Shown here piece by piece: positions 1 through 8,702 of a stretch of 64,000 nucleotides of DNA. Both the position numbers and the translations under genes were made by a program. Source of the DNA: Candidatus Microbacterium colombiense (GTDB lineage Bacteria; Actinomycetota; Actinomycetes; Actinomycetales; Microbacteriaceae). Where the stretch lies: assembly GCA_029203165.1 (NCBI GenBank), contig CP119308.1, positions 1,054,001 to 1,118,000 on the forward strand, in the 5' to 3' direction. The notes under the pieces are model-generated. The model had not been told where the DNA came from and ran no database searches. It worked only from the letters and a program-made list of their open reading frames with translations. Every line of letters starts with the position of its first letter. Within the stretch, counting starts at the first letter, position 1.

Positions 1-208
1 CGAGGTCGAGCGCCAGCACGCGCAGATCCGCGTCGGGCGCCTGTGCGCGGATCGCCGACACCGCGTTCTGCGCCCGCTCCACGGATCGGCACCCCAGCAG
101 CACTCGTGCCCCGCGAACGGCGAGTTGCTCCGCGCACCAGTATCCGATCCCGGCGTTCGCGCCGGTGACGAGGACGGTGCGGCCGAGGAGGTCGGGGGAA
201 GCGGGCAT
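1..208 (-). CDS. Short-chain dehydrogenase/reductase, N-terminal part (partial)
   Basis: The reading frame starts at the ATG ending at 208 and runs off the left edge, so only about 69 residues are visible. They show a short lead, then a beta strand followed by TGANAGIG, the glycine-rich dinucleotide-binding motif of classical SDR oxidoreductases. A later LDL at the edge fits the next Rossmann strand. The substrate cannot be told from this fragment. Confidence 0.8.
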   Translation of the reverse strand, partial: MPASPDLLGRTVLVTGANAGIGYWCAEQLAVRGARVLLGCRSVERAQNAVSAIRAQAPDADLRVLALDL

Positions 209-257
209 TCCCCCAACCTACGCCCGGCCCACCCGCCCCTTCGTGCCCGCGGGTGGC

Positions 258-1718
258 TCAGTCGACCGGTGAAGCCTGTCGCCGGGACCGTGCCAGCGCG
301 CCGGCGAGCACGCCGACGAGCACATCGATCACGAGGAATCCGAGCAGAGTCCAGCCCACGAGCGGCAGCCACAGCCCGACCAGTACTGCGCCGAGTGCCA
401 CCGCGCCACGTCCCCACCAGGGGGCGTCGCGCAGCGCACCGCGCCGCGGCGGGGTGCCCGCGAGGCGCCCGGGATCGCGGGTCGGTCGTCTCTTCCACCA
501 CATCAGATACCCGAGCACGACCATGCCGGCGATCGAGCTCGCGATAAGGAACAGCACGATCTGATTGGCGAGCCCGAACATGACTCCCATATGCAGATCG
601 ATGCCCCAGCGCGCGAGCTTGGCCGGCAGCGAGTAGTCGGCGAAGTCCACACGGTCGACCACCTGCATCGTGGTGCCGTCGATCGCGACCTGGTCGACCT
701 CCGTCGGGAAGCTGGACTTGATCTCGCGCACGACCCAGGCGGAACCCGGTTCGACTGGAGACCTGATCTCGACGAGTCCGGTGTTGACGTTCGTGCGTCG
801 CGCGATCGCGAGCACCGCATCGAAGGTGGCGGGGTTGGCCGCACCGGTCGGAGCGGATTCCGATCCGTGATGATGCGCGTGCACGTCGGCGGGTGCTTCG
901 GTGTCGTCGCCCAGGGTCGTGGCCAGCTGCGGGTTCTCCCAGCCCAGCGATGATCGCAGGTTAGACACGTTCGTCCCCGCGTACTGCGACCAGGTGATTC
1001 CGGTCGCGGAGAGGAACAGTGCGCCGAGGAGCACCCAGATCCCCAGAGACGTGTGCAGTCCGAACAGTCTCCGATAGCCGCGATGGCCCGGGTTCGGGCG
1101 CAGGAGGTCTCGCTTCTGGCGTGCTGTGCGGATGCGGATGATCCACAGCGCCAGTCCGGCGAGCGCGACGACCCCCAGCCAGGACGCGGCCACCTCGCTG
1201 TACAGACGCCCGAACTCTCCGAGCTGCAGATTCCGGTGCAGGTTGTCGATCCAGGTTCGTAGCGGGAGCGCGCCGCTCGTGCCGTACACCGTGAGATCGC
1301 CACGGACCTCCCCGGTCGCCGGGTCGATGAACACCGCCCGGGACTCGCTCGCACCGAGCCCCTCGTCGGCGAACAGGATGCGCGTCGTATCGCCCGGCTC
1401 GGGTGCGGGCCGCACCGCCGAGAGTGTGGGCTCATCGCCGATGTGCGCCTCGGCGACAGCGATCTGCTCGGCGAGGGTGAGGGTGGTGTCGGCCGCCGGC
1501 GCATGCAGCTCGTGGGCGTAGACGACCTGTTCGAGCTGAGGGGTCAGTGCGTACAGTGCCCCGCTGACGGCGGCGATAAGGATGAACGGACCCACCAGGA
1601 TTCCGGCGTAGAAGTGGAGCCGCAGCAGGAGCGCACCGAACCACCCGCGGCGGCGGTGCGGGGGAGTCTGCTCCATCCCGGGGGCCGATGCTGGCGCGGC
1701 GGATGCGGTGACGGTCAT
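258..1718 (-). CDS. PepSY-associated transmembrane protein
   Basis: This 486-residue membrane protein has an N-terminal helix (residues about 25-50), a large external region, and further helices near residues 185-205, 245-265 and 370-400 plus a C-terminal pair. This is the layout of PepSY-TM proteins, several of which act in iron or siderophore handling. A His-rich stretch (HAHHHGSE) sits in the external region. The start is the ATG at 1718, which overlaps the TGA of the upstream Dyp peroxidase gene by the ATGA pattern, so the two are probably translationally coupled. It is the last gene of the copper/haem-type operon. The exact substrate is unknown. Confidence 0.8.
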   Translation of the reverse strand: MTVTASAAPASAPGMEQTPPHRRRGWFGALLLRLHFYAGILVGPFILIAAVSGALYALTPQLEQVVYAHELHAPAADTTLTLAEQIAVAEAHIGDEPTLSAVRPAPEPGDTTRILFADEGLGASESRAVFIDPATGEVRGDLTVYGTSGALPLRTWIDNLHRNLQLGEFGRLYSEVAASWLGVVALAGLALWIIRIRTARQKRDLLRPNPGHRGYRRLFGLHTSLGIWVLLGALFLSATGITWSQYAGTNVSNLRSSLGWENPQLATTLGDDTEAPADVHAHHHGSESAPTGAANPATFDAVLAIARRTNVNTGLVEIRSPVEPGSAWVVREIKSSFPTEVDQVAIDGTTMQVVDRVDFADYSLPAKLARWGIDLHMGVMFGLANQIVLFLIASSIAGMVVLGYLMWWKRRPTRDPGRLAGTPPRRGALRDAPWWGRGAVALGAVLVGLWLPLVGWTLLGFLVIDVLVGVLAGALARSRRQASPVD

Positions 1719-2956
1719 GCGTCGTCCTCCCCCGAGAGCAGGGTCTCGCCGATGAACCCGCCCTCGCGGCATCCCGGCGGTACCGCGAACACCGCCGAAC
1801 CGATCGGTGTCGTCCACTCGTTGAGCAGGTCGAGTTCATCGAGTCGCCGCTGCATCGGCGTGAATTGACGGGCGACGTCGGCCTGGAAGGAGACGAAGAT
1901 CAGACCCGACTCCGAGACGCCCACGCCCGACGGCCGTTCGTCGTAGTTGTAGGCGCGGCGGAAGATCTGCACTCCGTCGTCGCCCCGCGCCCGCCGGATG
2001 TGCGCGAACTGCGGGATGACGGGGAAGCCGATCGCCGTGTTCGCGGTGAAGTCCGGCTCATCGAACTCCTTCGAGCCGGTCAGCGGTGCCCCGTTCGCGA
2101 GGGTGCGCCCGACCGACGCCTCCCGTCCGCTGCGGTCCAGGCGATCCCACTTGTCGAGATCCATCCGGATGCGGCGCACCACGATGCCGGTCCCGCCGGT
2201 GAGCCACCCGTCAGCCGACCACACGACCTCGTCGAAGTTCTTCGTGCCCGGTTGCGGGTTCGTGGTGCCGTCGACCTGACCGAACAGGTTGCGCATGGTG
2301 GTGCCGGGGCGCTCTGTGCCGTACGCGCGGCGGAAGCCGCTCTGGCTCCAGCGCAGCGTCGCGAAGCTGCGCGAATCCTTCAGCAGCATCCGCGCGGCGT
2401 GCGCCACCGTCAGCGGATCGTCACCGGCGATCTGCAGCAGCAGGTCTCCGTCGCCGAACTCCGGCAGCAACCGATCGACCGTGAAGGCGGGGAGCGGTGC
2501 GAGCCAGTCCGGAGCCTGAGCTGCCGCGCGGGCGACCAACCTCGGACCGAAGCCGAACGTCACGGTGAGCCGGGCGGGCGAGAGCGCGAGTTCGGGCTCG
2601 GAGTCGGCGAGGGCAGGCAGTCCCTGCGTCAAACGCGCAGCATCGTCCGTCAGGATGCGCAGCAGGCGCATCAGTCCGTCGCGGTCAGTCGTATCGAGCA
2701 GATCGAGCGCCAGGAACGACCCGTGGGCCTGTGCCGCGGTGTCGACCCCGGCCTGATGAGCCCCGAAGAAGGGCACGGTCGATTCGCCGTTCATGGGCGT
2801 GGACGGAGCGGCCGGTGCCGCGTCCGTCCGGGTGAGCGCATAGTCCACACCGATCGCCGCCGCCGCGCCGACGCCGGCGACAGCTCCTCCGAGGAGGAAC
2901 TGTCGCCGGGTCGACCCGGAGCGGGTGGTGCGGGCGCCCTCAGCGGGCGCCGGCAT
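1715..2956 (-). CDS. Tat-exported Dyp-type haem peroxidase
   Basis: This 413-residue protein begins with a twin-arginine signal (STRRQFLLGG, residues 15-24, then a hydrophobic stretch). The family motif GQVDG lies at 226-230 with catalytic Asp229. A likely haem-ligand His is at 319 and a distal Arg at about 333. Dyp peroxidases of this kind (EfeB-like) oxidise dyes or porphyrins with peroxide outside the membrane, and some take part in iron release from haem. The gene sits between a copper-chaperone lipoprotein gene, with which it shares one base, and the PepSY gene. Haem, copper and iron handling at the cell surface is the likely theme. The physiological substrate is not evident. Confidence 0.92.
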   Translation of the reverse strand: MPAPAEGARTTRSGSTRRQFLLGGAVAGVGAAAAIGVDYALTRTDAAPAAPSTPMNGESTVPFFGAHQAGVDTAAQAHGSFLALDLLDTTDRDGLMRLLRILTDDAARLTQGLPALADSEPELALSPARLTVTFGFGPRLVARAAAQAPDWLAPLPAFTVDRLLPEFGDGDLLLQIAGDDPLTVAHAARMLLKDSRSFATLRWSQSGFRRAYGTERPGTTMRNLFGQVDGTTNPQPGTKNFDEVVWSADGWLTGGTGIVVRRIRMDLDKWDRLDRSGREASVGRTLANGAPLTGSKEFDEPDFTANTAIGFPVIPQFAHIRRARGDDGVQIFRRAYNYDERPSGVGVSESGLIFVSFQADVARQFTPMQRRLDELDLLNEWTTPIGSAVFAVPPGCREGGFIGETLLSGEDDA

Positions 2957-3492
2957 CAGTGATCCATGCCTTCGTGCTCGTCGCCCGACTCGTAGTTCTC
3001 GTTCGCGCCGGAGTAGTCCTTCACGGGGGCCGTGAACTCGTACGTCGAGTCGTCCGAGAAGGTGAGGGTGACCGTGACCTCGTCGCCCGCCTGCAGGGGA
3101 TGCGTGAGCCCCATGAGCATGATGTGGTTCGCGCCGGGTTCGAGGGCGAACTCGCCTCCGGCCGGGATGACGAATCCTCCCTCGATCTCGCGCATCACCA
3201 TCTCGCCCGATTCGTTCTCGACGGTCTCATGGAGCTCGACCATGCTCGACGCCTCGGTATCGGCCGAGACCACGGTGATGTCGTCGGAGCCGCTGTTGAC
3301 CAGAGTGCCGAACGCCGCCGACATGCCGTCATCGGCGGACTTCACCCACGAGTCGTCGATCGTGATCGACTCTCCGGCCGGCACGTCGGACTCGGGGGCG
3401 GCGCCCGTCGTCGCGCACCCGGTGAGCGCGAGCAGGGAGACCGCGACGAGCGCGGCATAGCGGGACAGGGACTTCTTGGCAGTGGTGTTCAC
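2956..3492 (-). CDS. PCu(A)C-type copper chaperone lipoprotein
   Basis: The GTG at 3492 is chosen because a GAAAGG ribosome-binding sequence lies about 8 nt upstream. The 178-residue product has a lipoprotein signal ending LALTGC (Cys26). It carries the Cu(I) ligand set of the PCu(A)C family: His88, Met98 or Met100, His123 and Met125. Such proteins hold copper outside the membrane and deliver it, for example to cytochrome oxidase. A Glu/Asp/His-rich tail ends in HEGMDH. It lies 11 nt after the CopC-domain gene, strengthening the copper assignment of this operon. Confidence 0.92.
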   Translation of the reverse strand: MNTTAKKSLSRYAALVAVSLLALTGCATTGAAPESDVPAGESITIDDSWVKSADDGMSAAFGTLVNSGSDDITVVSADTEASSMVELHETVENESGEMVMREIEGGFVIPAGGEFALEPGANHIMLMGLTHPLQAGDEVTVTLTFSDDSTYEFTAPVKDYSGANENYESGDEHEGMDH

Positions 3493-3503
3493 TGGATGAC
3501 CTT

Positions 3504-4118
3504 TCACAGTTGTTCTTCTGCGGCGTCGACATCGTCGGATGCCGCAGGCGCCGTGCGTGCACGGCGGAGGAATCGATAGAGGGCGAAGGCGGCGACGGCG
3601 ATGGCCGCACCTCCCGCCCCGATGAGCAGCGCGCGGGGCACGCCGCCGGATCCTGATGCGGTCTGGTCCTCGGGTTCCTGCACATCGGCCGGGGCCCCGG
3701 CGTCGCCCGTTCCCTGCGTCGCCATCGGCTCGGCATCCCCGATCGTGAACGGGATGACGCCCGAGATCGGATGCCCGTCTTCCGACACGACCTGCCACCG
3801 CACCTGGTAGCCGGCCTCCGGCATCGCTGGATCGACGTCGACGGTGACGGTGTTGCCCGTCACCGCGACATCGCCGGCGGACCAGTCGCGACCGTCCTGG
3901 TCGACGACGATCACCACGGCGCCCTGACTGGAGTCTCCGAGCGTCAACAGTTCGCCCGAGAACGTCAGGCTGACGTTCTCCGGCGCGGCCTGCAGGCGCT
4001 CGTCGACCTCGGGAGTGCTGTGGACGAGCGCGTCGTGAGCGGATGCGGGGGCTGCGGTCGTGAGGACCGCGATCGCCGCCACCACCACCCCCACCGTGAT
4101 TCGACGGATGGAAGACAT
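3504..4118 (-). CDS. CopC-domain copper resistance protein
   Basis: A 204-residue exported protein: a signal peptide runs to about residue 27 (APASA), and the mature protein starts with His28, the usual Cu(II) ligand of CopC proteins. A second conserved His lies in SEDGHPISG. The all-beta CopC domain covers about 28-125. A linker rich in Glu, Gln and Gly leads to one C-terminal membrane helix (GAGGAAIAVAAFAL) and a short Arg-rich cytoplasmic end. AGAGG about 10 nt before the ATG at 4118 supports the start. It is a membrane-anchored copper-binding protein upstream of the PCu(A)C gene. Confidence 0.9.
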   Translation of the reverse strand: MSSIRRITVGVVVAAIAVLTTAAPASAHDALVHSTPEVDERLQAAPENVSLTFSGELLTLGDSSQGAVVIVVDQDGRDWSAGDVAVTGNTVTVDVDPAMPEAGYQVRWQVVSEDGHPISGVIPFTIGDAEPMATQGTGDAGAPADVQEPEDQTASGSGGVPRALLIGAGGAAIAVAAFALYRFLRRARTAPAASDDVDAAEEQL

Positions 4119-4236
4119 GATGAAGAGACCTCTCGACGGACGTCGCGAGGCGACGCCGAACGTGCGTGCGGGAGCGCGTGCGGGGCGGATCCCGCGCGCA
4201 CAGATCGCCGTCGGCCGGAGGTGCCGAAGGCGTGAA

Positions 4237-4857
4237 TCAGACCGAGAGGGTCCGAGGAGGTGCGCGTCCGCGAAGAGGTGAGAGGAGGGCGGCGTCGTGA
4301 GGCGCGTCGAGGCGCGCGGCGCCGAGGAGCGCGCGCACGATGGAATGCGGGCGCGGAGCGAAGACGGCGGCATCGATCCGTCGCTGCAGCCAGACCACGC
4401 TCTGCTGTGCGAGTTCGCGCAGGCCGAGCAACAGGCGCTCGCCGCGGTGGAGGGCGATCACGGTGATCGCGGCGGCGAGGGCGTGCCCGAACCACATGGT
4501 GCCGTCGGCGACAGCCGCCGCGTCGGCTCCCGCGGTGATGGCGGGCAGCACGACCGGAGCGCCGTGCACGTGCGGTGCGGTGTCCCCCGAGGGTGTGATG
4601 GTACCGAGCACGAACAGCACGTGGAACAGGAACTGGCTGATCGCGACCGAGAGCGTGAGCCTCAGGACCGACAGCTTGCGCCCGGCGAGCAGCACGCACA
4701 CCATGAACGCCAGCACGCCGGGGACCAGGATGCCGAGAGGGCCGGGCATCGCGCCGCCTGCGGAGACGTGACCGGCCAGCGCGACGAAGATCGCGACGCT
4801 CGACGCCGCGAACCCGCGCAGGACCGCGGGCCTCCTGGACTGGTGCACGATCCTCAT
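4237..4857 (-). CDS. Polytopic membrane protein of the copper locus
   Basis: This 206-residue protein has about four hydrophobic helices (near residues 15-33, 40-57, 68-88 and 120-137), followed by a basic C-terminal half rich in Arg and Ala. A His pair (PHVHG) lies in a loop. No known domain is recognised. It stands first in the leftward copper/haem gene series, 118 nt before the CopC-domain gene, so a link to copper is inferred from position only. Confidence 0.7.
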   Translation of the reverse strand: MRIVHQSRRPAVLRGFAASSVAIFVALAGHVSAGGAMPGPLGILVPGVLAFMVCVLLAGRKLSVLRLTLSVAISQFLFHVLFVLGTITPSGDTAPHVHGAPVVLPAITAGADAAAVADGTMWFGHALAAAITVIALHRGERLLLGLRELAQQSVVWLQRRIDAAVFAPRPHSIVRALLGAARLDAPHDAALLSPLRGRAPPRTLSV

Positions 4858-4893
4858 TCTGTCAGGCTCCCAGCGGGTCGATAGAATCCGAGC

Positions 4894-5313
4894 ATGCGGA
4901 TCCGCCCGATCGATCTGGTCGACGTCCTGGTGTATCTCGTGGTTCTCGGGGTGTTCAGCCAGCTGTTCCCCGCCGTGATCTCCGAGACGTTCCTGCTGTC
5001 GCTGTTGACGGCGATCCTGCTCAAGCTCGTGCTCGAGGTCGTCGTCCGTGTGAAGTCCGCAGCCGTGGCGCGGATCCGCACCGAGGGGAGCGTCGCGCCT
5101 CGCTTGATCGGCGTGGTCGTGCTGCTTCTCGTGATGCCCGGGAGCAAGTTCCTGGTGCTGGAGCTCGTCGCCCTCGCCTTCGGTGATGCGGTGCAGCTCG
5201 GAGGCTTCTTCCTCGTCACTCTCCTCATCGTGGTGCTGATGCTGTCGCGCGGCATCGTGCGTCGCCTGCTCGCTCCCGCCGATCCACCGAAGACCACTGC
5301 GGAGTCCTCATGA
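4894..5313 (+). CDS. Small integral membrane protein
   Basis: A 139-residue protein with four strongly hydrophobic segments (about 7-28, 30-50, 70-95 and 98-118) and a polar tail. The stop overlaps the start of the arsenate reductase gene (ATGA), so the two are cotranscribed and probably coupled. No catalytic motif or named family is recognised. Context allows a link to arsenate or metal stress, but this is inference. Confidence 0.7.
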   Translation: MRIRPIDLVDVLVYLVVLGVFSQLFPAVISETFLLSLLTAILLKLVLEVVVRVKSAAVARIRTEGSVAPRLIGVVVLLLVMPGSKFLVLELVALAFGDAVQLGGFFLVTLLIVVLMLSRGIVRRLLAPADPPKTTAESS

Positions 5314-5720
5314 AAAGTGCGTCCACACCGTCGGTCCTCTTCGTCTGCGTGCACAACGCCGGGCGCTCGCAGATGGCCGCGGGTTTCCTCCGCGAGATCG
5401 CCGGGGATCGCATCGCGGTGCGCTCGGCCGGTTCGATGCCGGCGGAGCAGATCAACCCGGTCGCGGTCGCAGCCATGGCGGAGCTGGGCATCGACATCAC
5501 CTCCGAGCAGCCGAAGGTACTGACCACCGAGGCCGTGCAAGCGTCCGACGTGGTGATCACCATGGGGTGCGGTGACGCGTGCCCGTTCTTCCCCGGCAAG
5601 CGCTACGAGGACTGGGTGCTCGACGATCCGGCCGGTCAGGGCCTCGACGCGGTGCGCCCCATCCGTGACGACATCCGCGCGCGGATCGAGTCGTTGGTCG
5701 CGGAGCTCGTCGGCGCCTAG
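5310..5720 (+). CDS. arsC: Arsenate reductase, low-molecular-weight phosphatase fold
   Basis: The 136-residue protein carries the P-loop CVHNAGRS (nucleophile Cys13, Arg19). It also has the second signature GCGDACP with Cys87 and Cys91, and DDP near residue 106 for the general acid. This is the ArsC family that reduces arsenate to arsenite using thioredoxin, or in actinobacteria mycothiol/mycoredoxin. Which reductant applies cannot be read from the sequence. No arsenite efflux gene is next to it, which is slightly unusual. Confidence 0.92.
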   Translation: MKSASTPSVLFVCVHNAGRSQMAAGFLREIAGDRIAVRSAGSMPAEQINPVAVAAMAELGIDITSEQPKVLTTEAVQASDVVITMGCGDACPFFPGKRYEDWVLDDPAGQGLDAVRPIRDDIRARIESLVAELVGA

Positions 5721-5726
5721 CTCGCG

Positions 5727-6448
<722 letters not shown>

Positions 6449-6449
<1 letters not shown>

Positions 6450-6784
6450 CAGCAGGTGCATCCATCGCCGCTGCAGCATCCGGGTTCGACGATCAGCACC
6501 ACGCGCAGCAGTTCTCTCAGCGCGGGCGCGAGGTGTTCGTCGGCCAGGTGATAGACGCTGCGGCGCCCGTCGGGGATGCTCTCGACCAGTCCGCATCCGC
6601 GCAGGCACGCGAGGTGGTTCGACATGATCTGGCGGGAGACGCCGAGCGACTCGGCGAGCTCGGCCGGATATGACGGAGCGTCGCGGAGGGCGAGCAGGAT
6701 GCCGGCCCTGGTCGGGTCGGAGAGCGCGTGCCCGAGACGGGACAGGGCGGCCGTGTGCGTCAGGGAGGCGGAGAGAGTGCTCAC
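6449..6784 (-). CDS. ArsR/SmtB metal-sensing repressor, CmtR-like
   Basis: A winged-helix ArsR protein of 111 residues if started at the GTG at 6784. A GTG at 6799 is the alternative. The recognition region contains LACLRGCGLV with Cys60 and Cys64, the same Cys-x3-Cys placement as in the Cd/Pb sensor CmtR of mycobacteria. The tail ends in a Cys cluster (CCSGDGCTC). No Shine-Dalgarno is seen, and TACTAT lies 6 nt before the 6784 GTG, so the mRNA is probably leaderless. It shares one base with the CDF transporter gene and likely represses this pair. Confidence 0.88.
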
Positions 6785-6827
6785 ATCTGAATAGTACACA
6801 AAAATCTGAATTCAGAACATTCTGTAC
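6785..6827. promoter_or_regulatory. Promoter and operator of the metal sensor/CDF operon
   Basis: The region holds a perfect 12-bp palindrome TCTGAATTCAGA (6805-6816) and an overlapping CAGAA-N2-TTCTG repeat (6813-6824). ATCTGAAT recurs at 6785-6792 and 6804-6811, and GTAC flanks the core at 6794 and 6824. The -10-like TACTAT (6791-6796, leftward) sits inside. This is the expected arrangement for an ArsR-type autoregulatory operator. Protein binding is inferred. Confidence 0.65.
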
Positions 6828-6840
6828 TCCGTGGCGACGT

Positions 6841-6855
6841 CGTGACAGATGTCAT
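6841..6855. promoter_or_regulatory. Inverted repeat CGTGACA-N2-TGTCA, copy 1
   Basis: CGTGACAgaTGTCAT lies about 105 nt before the hydrolase start. The same element recurs at 8671-8686 between the small multidrug export gene and the histidine kinase gene. It looks like a response-regulator binding site; see the finding. Confidence 0.5.
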
Positions 6856-6960
6856 CGAGATGGATGACGGGGGCGCACTTCTGCGGCATCCGACCGGCTG
6901 ATGTGCTGAAGAGATACCCCCGGCACGGCAGCAGTCGTGCCCCGAATCGGAACGGAATCC

Positions 6961-7896
6961 ATGCGGAAGTTCGCGAAAACCCTCCTCATCACTACCGGCG
7001 TGATCGTCGCCATCCCCGTGGTCGCGATCGCCACCACGGCCACTGTGAACGCGGTCGCAAGCGTCGTCGAAGCATCCCAGATCACCGCCTACGGCCAAGG
7101 CATCCCCGTCGACGGCAAGACCATGCACGTCGTCGTCGAGGGCGAGGGTGACGACACGATCGTGCTGCTGCCCGGACTCGGCACCGCGTCGCCGGGACGG
7201 GACTTCCAGCCGCTCACCGACGAGCTCGCGCGCGACCACCGCGTCGTCGTCGTCGAACCGTTCGGCACGGGACTCAGCGACCAGACCGACGCACCGCGCA
7301 CGGCCGAGAACATCGCCGCCGAGGTCCACGAGGCGCTGCAGCAGCTCGGCGTCACCCGCTATACGCTCATGGCGCACTCGATCGGCGGCATCTACGCGCT
7401 CACCTACAGCGCGAGCTATGCCGACGAGCTCACGGCCTTCATCGGCATCGACAACAGCGTTCCCGACCAGCCGGGTTCGGATGAGCCCACGCCGACCGAG
7501 GCGATGGTCGTGCTGAAGAACCTCGGCATCACCCGACTGCTCACCGCGCTCGCGGGAGATCCGTATGACGGGCTGCCGTACGACGAGGAGAGCGTGCGGC
7601 AGATGGCGATGCTCGCGGCGAAGAACTCCACCGCCCCGACCATGCTCGACGAGTTCGAGCAGACGCCCGGCAACTTCGCGGCGGTGAGCGGGGCTGTCTT
7701 CCCCGCCGATCTCCCGGTGCTGACCTTCGTGAGTGCGGATGACACTGCGGAGTGGATCGAGCTCCACGAGCAGCAGGCCGCGAGCGTCGATCACGGCGAG
7801 GTCGTGCGAGTCGACGGCCCGCACTACCTGCATCACGTCGCGGCCGGCGAGATCGCTGATCGTACGGGTGCGTTCCTGTCGGCGTTGTCCGACTGA
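6961..7896 (+). CDS. Membrane-anchored alpha/beta hydrolase
   Basis: This 311-residue protein starts with a basic end and one membrane or signal helix (about residues 5-30), so the enzyme faces outside or stays anchored. The alpha/beta-hydrolase fold follows: an oxyanion region LLPGLGTASPG and the nucleophile elbow AHSIGG with Ser140. The catalytic His is probably in GPHYLHH near the end. The ATG at 6961 is preferred to a GTG at 6937 because GGAA lies just before it. The substrate is unknown. It ends just before a strong bidirectional hairpin. Confidence 0.85.
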   Translation: MRKFAKTLLITTGVIVAIPVVAIATTATVNAVASVVEASQITAYGQGIPVDGKTMHVVVEGEGDDTIVLLPGLGTASPGRDFQPLTDELARDHRVVVVEPFGTGLSDQTDAPRTAENIAAEVHEALQQLGVTRYTLMAHSIGGIYALTYSASYADELTAFIGIDNSVPDQPGSDEPTPTEAMVVLKNLGITRLLTALAGDPYDGLPYDEESVRQMAMLAAKNSTAPTMLDEFEQTPGNFAAVSGAVFPADLPVLTFVSADDTAEWIELHEQQAASVDHGEVVRVDGPHYLHHVAAGEIADRTGAFLSALSD

Positions 7897-7930
7897 TCAG
7901 GCCGAGACCGCGACGGATCACGGAGCATCA

Positions 7931-7974
7931 GACGATCAGCGGAGGAATCCCCGAGGAAACCTCCGCTGATCGTC
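7931..7974. terminator. Bidirectional hairpin terminator
   Basis: A perfect 15-bp inverted repeat (7931-7945 and 7960-7974) with a 14-nt loop lies between the convergent hydrolase and small multidrug export genes. There is no clear T-run, so it may work as a weak terminator or an mRNA 3' stabiliser. Confidence 0.75.
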
Positions 7975-8008
7975 ATCCGCTCCGCGAATCGTCCCGCCAG
8001 GTGGCCGA

Positions 8009-8548
8009 TCAGCGGACCGCGTAGACCGCGCTTCCCACGATCACGGTGACGACGGTGGTCCACCCGATGATCGCGACAGCCTGCCAGAAGAGGATGCGGG
8101 CCTTGCCGATGCCGGCCGCGGCGAGCATGGTCGCCGTGAAGTGCGTGGGCAGCAGCAGCGGGCCGAGCAGGCTGACGCCCGGAACGCCGTAGCGCTCGAA
8201 GGCGCGCTGGAACTTCTCCTTGCGGGCGGAGCCGTGACCGGTGTCGGGCACGATGTCATCGACGGTCGACGCGGCGCCGCCGGCGGTGACGGACTGCGTG
8301 GCGCGGGATCGGTTGACGATCGCCTGTCGCGCTCCGGAACTCGCGAGCACGAGGATGGCGACGCACACGAAGTTGCCGATGATGGCGGCCACCGCGGCGA
8401 TCACCGGATGGATGCCGCCGATGATCCCGATACCGGCGGCACCTTCACCCTCGATGAAGGGGATGGCGCCGGCGAGAGCGACGATGAGCGGCTGCACGAG
8501 ATCCGGGACCTGGGCGACCAGGTTCTGGAATGTGTCGATGAGGTTCAT
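8009..8548 (-). CDS. Small multidrug export (Sm_multidrug_ex) family membrane protein
   Basis: A 179-residue protein with four hydrophobic segments: residues about 15-45, 50-72, 120-145 and 155-178. The segment EGEGAAGIGIIGG and the later PGVSLLGPLLLPTHF are typical of this family of uncertain function, whose name is historical. The start at 8548 follows AGGAG at good spacing. It is divergent from the histidine kinase gene, and the shared intergenic region holds an inverted repeat that may serve both. Confidence 0.8.
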   Translation of the reverse strand: MNLIDTFQNLVAQVPDLVQPLIVALAGAIPFIEGEGAAGIGIIGGIHPVIAAVAAIIGNFVCVAILVLASSGARQAIVNRSRATQSVTAGGAASTVDDIVPDTGHGSARKEKFQRAFERYGVPGVSLLGPLLLPTHFTATMLAAAGIGKARILFWQAVAIIGWTTVVTVIVGSAVYAVR

Positions 8549-8670
8549 GGTGATGCTCCTGGATGTCTGTGCACCGGTGTTCCGATGCGATGACCTCAGT
8601 CCACCTCCGCCGCGCCTGCGACGGCAGTGCCGTGCTGTCACTGATCTCCGGGTGGATCGCACGCCTGATC

Positions 8671-8686
8671 CGTGACAACTGTCACG
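8671..8686. promoter_or_regulatory. Inverted repeat CGTGACA-N2-TGTCACG, copy 2
   Basis: A perfect 7-bp inverted repeat with a 2-nt centre lies 17 nt before the kinase start, next to a TATCGT -10-like hexamer at 8691-8696. The matching half-site pair at 6841-6855 suggests a common regulator, most simply the adjacent NarL-type response regulator. Confidence 0.6.
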
Positions 8687-8702
8687 CCCGTATCGTGGTG
8701 GG

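Noticed and set aside
3493..3798. A longer start for the PCu(A)C lipoprotein gene
   Set aside because: The upstream frame is Arg-rich noise overlapping the CopC gene, and the GTG at 3492 restores a proper lipoprotein signal.
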